Positions 1 through 7,247 of a stretch of DNA of 64,000 bases are shown here, piece after piece (positions within the stretch are counted from its first letter, which is position 1; the number at the start of each line of letters is the position of its first letter). The notes beneath the pieces were generated by a model. The model searched no databases. It was not told the origin of the DNA and was given only the letters and a program-made list of their open reading frames with translations. Made by a program: the position numbers and the translations under genes. Source of the DNA: an uncultured Acetatifactor sp. (lineage in GTDB: Bacteria; Bacillota; Clostridia; Lachnospirales; Lachnospiraceae); contig CATKXX010000015.1 in assembly GCA_949840935.1 (NCBI GenBank), positions 1 to 64,000 of the forward strand. The letters run 5' to 3'.

Positions 1-165
1 GCCTGCACTGGCGCGCATCATTGACACAAAATCCCCATTTGAGTGGGGGTAAGTAAGCAAAAGTAAGGGTGGATCTGTTCTGCGAACCGTTGGCTCCATT
101 AGGAAATCTGATGGAGCCTATCCACAGTCAGATCTGGATCCTTTGGCGTGGAATAATCACTCACT

Positions 166-411
166 ATGAATTTGCGTTCTGATGATAAATTTGTGGAAGA
201 CAAGGGGTGGCATAAAGCAGCCCTGCGGTATGATGATTTCATGCGCCGTCATAAGAAACTGCATATCCTCTTGTTGGAGCTTGGTGTTGGCCATAATACC
301 CCTGCTATTATTAAATACCCTTTTTGGCGGCTGACCGCCCAAAATCCTAAAGCAATTTATGCGTGCATCAATAATGGGGAAGCGTTCTGTCCGGCAGAAA
401 TTGATGATTGA
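166..411 (+). pseudogene. C-terminal remnant of a Sir2-like NAD-dependent deacetylase
   Basis: ORF contains MNLRSDDKFVEDKGWH...LLLELGVGHNTPAIIKYPFW...YACINNGEAFCPAEI, typical of the C-terminal part of Sir2-like proteins; upstream in-frame sequence is full of stops and the N-terminal NAD-binding part is absent. Confidence 0.6.
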
Positions 412-705
412 TACATTGTCATTTTCCGGTATATTTTTCTGTTATTCAAGAAGCTTTGGAAAACTTCCAAACACGCAAAAAGTCTATAAGTCCACTCCGG
501 CGGAAAGTTGATATTGGCGGGATTGAGTACTCAATCCCTATGCTTGCTATTCCGCTATTCTAAACTTTTTATAGAAATTTTCGTAAACTTTGCCTTTTTT
601 GCTTCCCGTGCGTAGTAAGTAGTAGAGGGGGATTTTACGCTATTCTCGTATAGTGTACTTGCCGCTTCTCATAAAATTTAGGGAAATTGTTAAAGGAGAA
701 AGTTT

Positions 706-921
706 ATGTCAAAAACGAATAAACCTCCTATACCCGATACCCAAATACGCATGGAAAGCCTTTCCAATGAAGAAAAGCATTTCATGGAAGAATGTCTTTC
801 CATTGATAAAATGAGGCTGACCGTTACCAACATCTACCCCGCCTTTCAGAAAAAATCAGAGCAGGAAACCCGGCAGGAAATCGGGGAAAGGCTCTATCAG
901 ATTTTTAAGAAATATGCGTAA
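706..921 (+). CDS. small mobile-element-associated hypothetical protein (71 aa)
   Basis: ORF with good SD (aaaggagaaagttt-ATG), directly upstream of the serine recombinase. Confidence 0.6.
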   Translation: MSKTNKPPIPDTQIRMESLSNEEKHFMEECLSIDKMRLTVTNIYPAFQKKSEQETRQEIGERLYQIFKKYA

Positions 922-998
922 GTCCCTTGCAAAACAATCATGGAAACGATATGATCTGTTTGTGGTATTTGCGTCTTACGTTTTAGGAGGTAGATAGA

Positions 999-2534
999 AT
1001 GTACGACGCATTATATGACGCATTGTATGCGCGACAGTCAATCGAAAAAAAGGACAGCATATCCGTAGAAAGCCAGCTTGAATATTGCAGATACGAAACC
1101 CACGGGGAAGCCTGCATTGAATACACAGACAGAGGTTTTTCGGGCAAGGACACCAACCGTCCCGGTTTTGAAAAGATGATGAATGATATTCGTGCAGGAA
1201 AAATCAAACGGGTTATTGTCTACAAACTCGACCGTATCAGCCGTTCCATTGTGGACTTTGCAAACATGATGGAGATATTTCAGAAATATCATGTGGAGTT
1301 TGTTTCTTCCACGGAAAAATTTGACACGTCCACACCGATCGGCAGAGCGATGTTAAATATCTGTATCGTGTTCGCCCAACTGGAACGGGAAACCATACAA
1401 AAACGGGTAACGGACGCTTATTATGCACGGTGCAAGCGCGGCTTCTACATGGGCGGGCGTATCCCCTACGGCTATCGTCTGACGAATACGGTCATTGACA
1501 ATATCCGCACTTCCATGTACGAGGAAGTCCCGGAAGAAAGCGAACAGTTAAAGCTGATTTACTCCATGTATGCGGACACGGACAATTCCCTTGGGGATAT
1601 TGTACGGTACTTGAACGAACATCAGATTAAAAATCTGCGCGGCGCAAACTGGAATACCGCCCGTATCAGTGAAATGCTCCGCAATCCCGTGTATGTGCAA
1701 GCCGATATTGACGTGTACCGGTTTTTCCAAAGTCAAGGTGCCAACATCTATAATCCGGCAAGTGACTTCACGGGTTATAATGCCTGCTATCTCTACAAGG
1801 GTACGGTTTCCACTTCAAGAAAGCAAAGTGACCTGTCCGACAAAGAGATTGTGCTTGCGCCACATAAGGGTTTTATCCCCTCTAAGACATGGTTAGCCTG
1901 CCGCATACGGTGTCTAAATAACCGACAGTCAACAAAGACCTGTAAACCGAAAAATTCATGGCTTGTTGGTAAGGTAAAATGCGGCAAATGCGGTTATGCG
2001 CTGACAATTCGTAAGGCAAAAACAAAATGGGGACGTTACTTTGTTTGCAGCCAGTCGAGAAGCAGCGGAAGCAACTGCACCGGGGCAGGCTGTACGGTTT
2101 ATGCAGACGTTTTAGAAGAATATATGCTTGGTGCAATCAAGGAAAGACTGTCGGAATTTTCAGCTCTCGAAGAGAGCTTACTCTTCTGTCTATCTGAAAC
2201 AGGAGAAGAACAAACAAATATCACGAAGAAAATCCGTCTGACACAGATTGAGGAAGAAATCGAAGAACTTCTCTCCAAAGTATCCGGGGCAAGCGGCGTT
2301 CTGATGAAGTACATAGACGAAAAAGTATCAGAACTGGACGCAGAGCGGAAAGCCTTGCAGGAAGAAATCGTTACGGCAAATGTCACAGATACAGAGGGCA
2401 GATTGAAGCAGATAACCAATCATGTAAAAACATGGGAAACGCTCTCTTTCGAGGACAGACAGGCGGTAGTTGATACGCTTATCAAAGTTATTCGGATTGC
2501 AGACGGAAACATTGAAATCACTTGGAACATTTAA
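999..2534 (+). CDS. large serine recombinase (resolvase/invertase N-terminus, recombinase domain, zinc ribbon, C-terminal coiled coil)
   Basis: YARQSIEKKDSISVESQ, YKLDRISRS, AQLERETIQKRV, PYGYR and the zinc-ribbon CGKCGYALTIRKAK...CSQSRSSGSNCTG; SD ttaggagg. Confidence 0.93.
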   Translation: MYDALYDALYARQSIEKKDSISVESQLEYCRYETHGEACIEYTDRGFSGKDTNRPGFEKMMNDIRAGKIKRVIVYKLDRISRSIVDFANMMEIFQKYHVEFVSSTEKFDTSTPIGRAMLNICIVFAQLERETIQKRVTDAYYARCKRGFYMGGRIPYGYRLTNTVIDNIRTSMYEEVPEESEQLKLIYSMYADTDNSLGDIVRYLNEHQIKNLRGANWNTARISEMLRNPVYVQADIDVYRFFQSQGANIYNPASDFTGYNACYLYKGTVSTSRKQSDLSDKEIVLAPHKGFIPSKTWLACRIRCLNNRQSTKTCKPKNSWLVGKVKCGKCGYALTIRKAKTKWGRYFVCSQSRSSGSNCTGAGCTVYADVLEEYMLGAIKERLSEFSALEESLLFCLSETGEEQTNITKKIRLTQIEEEIEELLSKVSGASGVLMKYIDEKVSELDAERKALQEEIVTANVTDTEGRLKQITNHVKTWETLSFEDRQAVVDTLIKVIRIADGNIEITWNI

Positions 2535-2648
2535 CGATTAACCATGAAATTCTAAGACACACAGTTTTGAGGAAAATTTAATAAATCTGTTGATAAGCCA
2601 ATACTAAATACCGTATAATAAAGTCAACAATCGAAAGGAAGTGATACT

Positions 2649-2819
2649 ATGGCACCTGTAGCACAGGCAATCAGAAACCAGGAAGTCCTAAAAACCGAAT
2701 ATTCCGAGAAAGCAGCCATAGGCGCATTATATGATGAACTCTCTAAAGGAATAGACAGCATGAAAAAAGGCGATGTTTATACGATTGATGAAGCATGGGA
2801 GGAAATTGACAAAATATAA
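2649..2819 (+). CDS. putative type II antitoxin (56 aa)
   Basis: Manual translation MAPVAQAIRNQEVLKTEYSEKAAIGALYDELSKGIDSMKKGDVYTIDEAWEEIDKI*; its stop TAA overlaps the toxin ATG (TAATG); not in the supplied ORF track. Confidence 0.6.
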   Translation: MAPVAQAIRNQEVLKTEYSEKAAIGALYDELSKGIDSMKKGDVYTIDEAWEEIDKI

Positions 2820-3160
2820 TGCCGGATAAACCTAAAAAATACAAAATTGTGATTTCCAAAGATGCTCTCTCGGATATCAAGTCAACAAAAAAGTATATTC
2901 TCGACACATTCAAATATCGTGAATATGCGGAAAACTTTTCAAAGAAGATCAAGAAGGCAATCAAGGAACTGGATTCCTTTCCCAAAGGCTATGAAGCTAC
3001 GGGATATGTAATCGAGGGATTGAACATTTATTTCAAGCCTTACAGTACATATTTAATCTTCTTTGTCGTTGAGGATTCCACCATTACGGTAATCCGAGTT
3101 TTAAAAGACCGCATGTATTGGCAATCCATTATCAAGAAAATGCAGAAAATCAACAGATAG
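2819..3160 (+). CDS. RelE/ParE family type II toxin
   Basis: YKIVISKDALSDIKSTKKYILDTF...IKELDSFPKGYE...YSTYLIFFVVEDSTITVIRVLKDRMYW matches the ParE/RelE fold pattern. Confidence 0.8.
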   Translation: MPDKPKKYKIVISKDALSDIKSTKKYILDTFKYREYAENFSKKIKKAIKELDSFPKGYEATGYVIEGLNIYFKPYSTYLIFFVVEDSTITVIRVLKDRMYWQSIIKKMQKINR

Positions 3161-3198
3161 ATTTACTTCAATCCTCCCGTTTCGGTGAAGCGTTGCGC

Positions 3199-3303
3199 AT
3201 GACACAGGATAAGCTGGATTCCAAGAATTTCTATGCATTTAATCCTGCGTTTGACATGTGCAGAGACTGCGATGATAAGCCGGACTGCGGCTGTAATAAC
3301 TGA
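3199..3303 (+). CDS. possible small Cys-rich peptide (34 aa)
   Basis: MTQDKLDSKNFYAFNPAFDMCRDCDDKPDCGCNN with CxxC and CxC, followed by a strong terminator hairpin; weak RBS. Confidence 0.3.
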   Translation: MTQDKLDSKNFYAFNPAFDMCRDCDDKPDCGCNN

Positions 3304-3320
3304 AGTCAGGATAGTACGAC

Positions 3321-3349
3321 TAACGGCAGGGATGACTTCCCTGCCGTTA
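3321..3349 (+). terminator. hairpin terminator
   Basis: taacggcaggga-tgact-tccctgccgtta, perfect 12-bp stem and 5-nt loop. Confidence 0.7.
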
Positions 3350-3436
3350 ATTATTTGAACCTTTTTCCAATTTATTACCATATACAGGTGAAGGACATAA
3401 CCCCTTCACAAAAGACGTCTTTGGATGGGAGCAGGA

Positions 3437-3958
3437 ATGACAAAACAGGAGCTGACAGAATGCATTGATACTTATGGCAGGGATATCTATTCCTTTTGCA
3501 GGCATCTGACCGGAAACGTACAGGAGGCGGAGGAATTGTATCAGGACACATGGCTGAAAACAGTGGAGTTGTTAGAAAGTATTGACTCCACGGGAAATGT
3601 GAAAAGCTATTGCTTGTCCGTGGCCATGCGCATCTGGAAAAATAAGAAGCGCAAATTTGCTTGGAGGAAACGGATCGCCGGGACACAGGACTATCTGGAT
3701 GAGGAGGGGCTGGAATATATCAGCGACGGCAGGCCTGCCTCGGAGGAGCAGATTCTGGTAAAAGAACGGGACAGGCTGGTCTGGAGTGCTGTTGGAGAAT
3801 TGCCGGAAAAACTGAAAACGGTGATCCTTCTGTATTACATGGAAGATATGGGCATTTCACAGATTGCGGAAATGGCAGGAGTGCCTGTGGGAACGATAAA
3901 GAGCAGATTGTATCAGGCGCGTAAGCTTCTGGAACGGAAATTGGAGGGTGTTTTATGA
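3437..3958 (+). CDS. RNA polymerase sigma factor, sigma-70 family (ECF type)
   Basis: IYSFCRHLTGNVQEAEELYQDTWLK (region 2) and LPEKLKTVILLYYMEDMGISQIAEMAGVPVGTIKSRLYQARKLLE (region 4). Confidence 0.92.
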   Translation: MTKQELTECIDTYGRDIYSFCRHLTGNVQEAEELYQDTWLKTVELLESIDSTGNVKSYCLSVAMRIWKNKKRKFAWRKRIAGTQDYLDEEGLEYISDGRPASEEQILVKERDRLVWSAVGELPEKLKTVILLYYMEDMGISQIAEMAGVPVGTIKSRLYQARKLLERKLEGVL

Positions 3959-5190
3959 GAAATGAGCTGGATGAGCTTTTGACACATGTCCTTACTCCAA
4001 GGGAGGAACCCGGTGACATCCTGAACCGGAAGATTTTAGAACAGGTAAAGGAGACAGAGCATATGAATCAGAAAAAATATAAAAGGGCATCTGCCGCGGT
4101 GATCGCGGCGGCCGTTGTGGCGGCAAGTTCCATCACTGCTGTGGCGGCATGGCAGTACAGGAGCGCCTCCGACGTAGCGGAGAGAGTGGGGGATGAACAG
4201 CTGGCAGCTCATTTTGCACAGCAGGCATCGGACGCCGGTGTTATCACGGATCCTCCGGGAGTGGCTGGCCAGGCGGATAATGCGGGTATTCTGGGGGAAA
4301 GCCAGAGCTTTGGCGGGTATAAGGTCACGGTGCTGGGGCTTATGTCCGGGGAAGGGATTTCCGAATACCAGGCGAAGTCCGGCGACCAGTTGCGCAGTGA
4401 CAGGACTTACTGTGTGGTGGCCATTGAGAGGGAGGACGGCACGGCAATGGACGCTGAGCAGGGAGATTTCTTCGTATCACCCCTGATTGGGGGGCTGGAG
4501 CCCTGGAAATATAATGCGGCTTCACTCTGTGGAAGCTACGGGCAATTTGTGGAGGAAGGGGTTCTTTACCGGCTTCTGGAATGTGACAATATCGAATGCT
4601 TTGCGGATCGTGAAATATATCTGTGTGTCTCAGATACCAGTTTTTACGACACCAGCCTTTATCACTATGACGAGACGGAGGGCCTTATTTCCAGAAATGC
4701 GGATTACAAGGGATTAAATGCGTTGTTTGAATTGGAAATGGATGCTTCCCTGGCTGATCCTGCCAAGGCGCAGGCGCTTATTGATGAGATAAATTCACCT
4801 GATGAGGCTAACGGAATGGAAATTGAATTGCCCAGGGAAATGCAGGATGCCATGGAATGGGCAGGGCAGCTGACGCCGGAGAATCTGGAACAGTATTGTG
4901 TGAGAATGGAGAACACGATACAGACTGTCACAGTCAATGCGGACGGATGGTATGAATTCCAGCCATGGCTGGTGAATGAGGCAGTTTCTGACTCCGCTGG
5001 GGGAGACGGATCGAGATACAACTCTAAGTTCGTAGAGGATTATATACCGGGAAAACTGTATATCGAGGGATATAATACCAGCGGAGGCATGGAGAGCCTG
5101 GTGATTACCACGATCATCCGGAATGAAGACGGCAGCCTGACATTTGCGGCATGGGTACCGAAAGAAGTAAGCGACTACCTTCAGCAATAG
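3955..5190 (+). CDS. membrane protein, probable cognate anti-sigma factor / ECF-associated protein
   Basis: ATGA overlap with the sigma gene; one TM segment (ASAAVIAAAVVAASSITAVAAW) and a large extracytoplasmic domain. Confidence 0.6.
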   Translation: MRNELDELLTHVLTPREEPGDILNRKILEQVKETEHMNQKKYKRASAAVIAAAVVAASSITAVAAWQYRSASDVAERVGDEQLAAHFAQQASDAGVITDPPGVAGQADNAGILGESQSFGGYKVTVLGLMSGEGISEYQAKSGDQLRSDRTYCVVAIEREDGTAMDAEQGDFFVSPLIGGLEPWKYNAASLCGSYGQFVEEGVLYRLLECDNIECFADREIYLCVSDTSFYDTSLYHYDETEGLISRNADYKGLNALFELEMDASLADPAKAQALIDEINSPDEANGMEIELPREMQDAMEWAGQLTPENLEQYCVRMENTIQTVTVNADGWYEFQPWLVNEAVSDSAGGDGSRYNSKFVEDYIPGKLYIEGYNTSGGMESLVITTIIRNEDGSLTFAAWVPKEVSDYLQQ

Positions 5191-5224
5191 AATTATTATT
5201 TAGAAAGTTGTGTTCTGAAATTAT

Positions 5225-5269
5225 GTTGAAATGCCATATGATGAAATGTCATGTGTCGAAATTTATGTG
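5225..5269 (+). repeat. three degenerate 15-bp tandem repeats
   Basis: gttgaaatgccatat / gatgaaatgtcatgt / gtcgaaatttatgtg. Confidence 0.5.
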
Positions 5270-5279
5270 TGGTGGTGTA

Positions 5280-5306
5280 AGCAGGGGAGAGAAAATCTCC
5301 CCTGCT
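5280..5306 (+). terminator. hairpin terminator
   Basis: agcaggggaga-gaaaa-tctcccctgct followed by tta. Confidence 0.75.
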
Positions 5307-5571
5307 TTATCTCAGACAGCTAAATTATCGTAATACTACAAGGAATTCCTGGACAGACATTGTGAGGAAATCGTGGAATTTGCAGAGCTGAAGGGTTTTA
5401 TGAGGGAAAGGGTGAAAATTTTTCCGGAAGAAAAGCCTGAAAAGGATCAAGGAGATGATTCATTGTGGTTCCACGGTCATCATGGTATCTCATGGCATGG
5501 GGGCTATCTTGGAGAATTGTGCTGACACACGTCTTCCAATCGCTGTTCTTCCGCAAAATCGTAAGTCCGTA

Positions 5572-5599
5572 TTGACTTTTACCGTTTATCGGTTATAAT
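5572..5599 (+). promoter_or_regulatory. sigma-A type promoter for the Rpn-family gene
   Basis: TTGACT - 16 bp - TATAAT. Confidence 0.6.
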
Positions 5600-5786
5600 G
5601 GTATCAAAGCATATATTTCATATTAAGCGTGGCTTCGGTATTGCACCGTGTGCTGCACGTTTTATCAATTATCCATGGTTTATTCTATTCAACGGAATTC
5701 ATGCTTTTAACCCACAATCTATAAAAGCAGGAGTTTCAACCAATAGGATAAACGGCTGTCGCTCCTGCCCATACAAAAGGAGGAAA

Positions 5787-6668
5787 ATGATGGCAGGTAA
5801 CAGAGAGTACAAAAGTGATGTTTTCAGTATGCTGATGGAAAACAGGGATAATGCCCTGCAGCTTTACAATGCGGTGAACGGCTCAGATTATATGGATCCG
5901 GGAATAGTGGAGCTCCAAAATCTTGACAGGGGTATTTCCCTGACAGTAAGGAATGACGCGGCCTTTATCCTGGATATGAATCTGAGTATTTATGAACACC
6001 AGTCCACTGTATGTCCCAATATGCCGGTGAGGAGCCTGATATATTTTTCCATGATGATGAAGCAGTATGTTAAGGAGCGGAATATTTATGGAAGGACACT
6101 GATAAAGATACCGACTCCCAGGTTTGCCGTGTATTATAACGGTGAGGAAGATCAGCCGGAGCAGTATGACATGAAATTGTCCGACGCTTTTGAGAAGCGT
6201 GTTGAGGAGCCGGGGGCAGAGCTGGTCTGCAAAGTATATAACATTAATAACGGGAAGAATACAGAGCTGCTGGACAGATGTCCCTGGCTAAAGGAATATA
6301 TGTTTTTTGTGGATTGTGTCAGAGATTTCCATAAGCAGAATGGATACGATGACCTGGAAAATGCAATAGAGAGAGCCATTGACTGCTGCATAAGGGAAAA
6401 TGTGTTAAAAAGCTTCCTGATGGAGCATCGCACGGAGGTGGTAAAAGTTATGACACTGGATTATACATTTGACAGGCAGCTGATGCTGGAGCGAGAAGAA
6501 GCGAGAACGGAAGGGCTCGCAGAAGGCCATGCGGAAGGGATTAAAGCTCTCATTACCGTCTGTAAGGAGCTGAATGCCTCGTACGATGAGACCGCGGCTA
6601 AAGTAAAGGAGAAGTTTTCATTGGAAGATGAGGAGGCTGGAAAAAGCATGCGGCTTTATTGGCAGTAG
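5787..6668 (+). CDS. Rpn family recombination-promoting nuclease / putative transposase (PD-(D/E)XK)
   Basis: YKSDVFSMLMENRDNALQLYNAVNG...LDMNLSIYEHQSTVCPNMPVRSLIYFSMMMKQY...TPRFAVYYNG; C-terminal EEARTEGLAEGHAEG; SD aaaggagg at 5776-5783; the upstream ORF extension lacks coding character. Confidence 0.88.
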   Translation: MMAGNREYKSDVFSMLMENRDNALQLYNAVNGSDYMDPGIVELQNLDRGISLTVRNDAAFILDMNLSIYEHQSTVCPNMPVRSLIYFSMMMKQYVKERNIYGRTLIKIPTPRFAVYYNGEEDQPEQYDMKLSDAFEKRVEEPGAELVCKVYNINNGKNTELLDRCPWLKEYMFFVDCVRDFHKQNGYDDLENAIERAIDCCIRENVLKSFLMEHRTEVVKVMTLDYTFDRQLMLEREEARTEGLAEGHAEGIKALITVCKELNASYDETAAKVKEKFSLEDEEAGKSMRLYWQ

Positions 6669-6716
6669 TAAAGTAATCGCAGGGGGATTATACCCGAATG
6701 GCAGGCAGGTGAAAAT

Positions 6717-7247
6717 GTGATATATATAACGGACTTCTGTAATAAGATCGTGAGCAATTTTTTTCATTTTTTCCCGTACGCATTCCTGGTATCATTGGTG
6801 CTGACGCTGCTGTACAGGCTTGTACTGCGGAGGGAAAGATGGATTCCTTTTTTCCTTTTCTGCATTTACAGTGTACTGCTTTTTGGGGAAACCCTCTGGG
6901 GACGCATGGGAATGAGCATTAAGACGGAGGATTTCATCGGGATATGCCAGCTGGCTGAGAACCCCTGGTATGTGGCTGCTGCGGTGGATAATGTTATCAT
7001 GTTTATCCCTTTTGGCTTTTTGGGCTTTGGAACAGTTCCTTTCAGGAGAGCGTGGAAAGGATGCCTTTTCTGGGCTTTTGCTGTAAGCGTCTGTATCGAA
7101 ATGGCACAATATGTATTGCGGCTTGGGGAAGCACAGTTAGTTGATATCCTGGCGAATTTGCTTGGAGCTTTCGCAGGAATCCTTCTCAGGAAGGGGTTTA
7201 GGAAAATACGATCATGGGGCGGTGAAAGACACTTTGGACAAATATGA
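6717..7247 (+). CDS. VanZ family protein
   Basis: membrane protein with NVIMFIPFGFLGFG...SVCIEMAQYVLRLGEAQLVDILANLLGAFAG; GTG start. Confidence 0.85.
   Translation: MIYITDFCNKIVSNFFHFFPYAFLVSLVLTLLYRLVLRRERWIPFFLFCIYSVLLFGETLWGRMGMSIKTEDFIGICQLAENPWYVAAAVDNVIMFIPFGFLGFGTVPFRRAWKGCLFWAFAVSVCIEMAQYVLRLGEAQLVDILANLLGAFAGILLRKGFRKIRSWGGERHFGQI

Noticed and set aside
5598-5786. 63-aa N-terminal extension of the Rpn ORF
   Set aside because: Starts within the -10 region of the predicted promoter, lacks an RBS, and a strong SD precedes ATG 5787.
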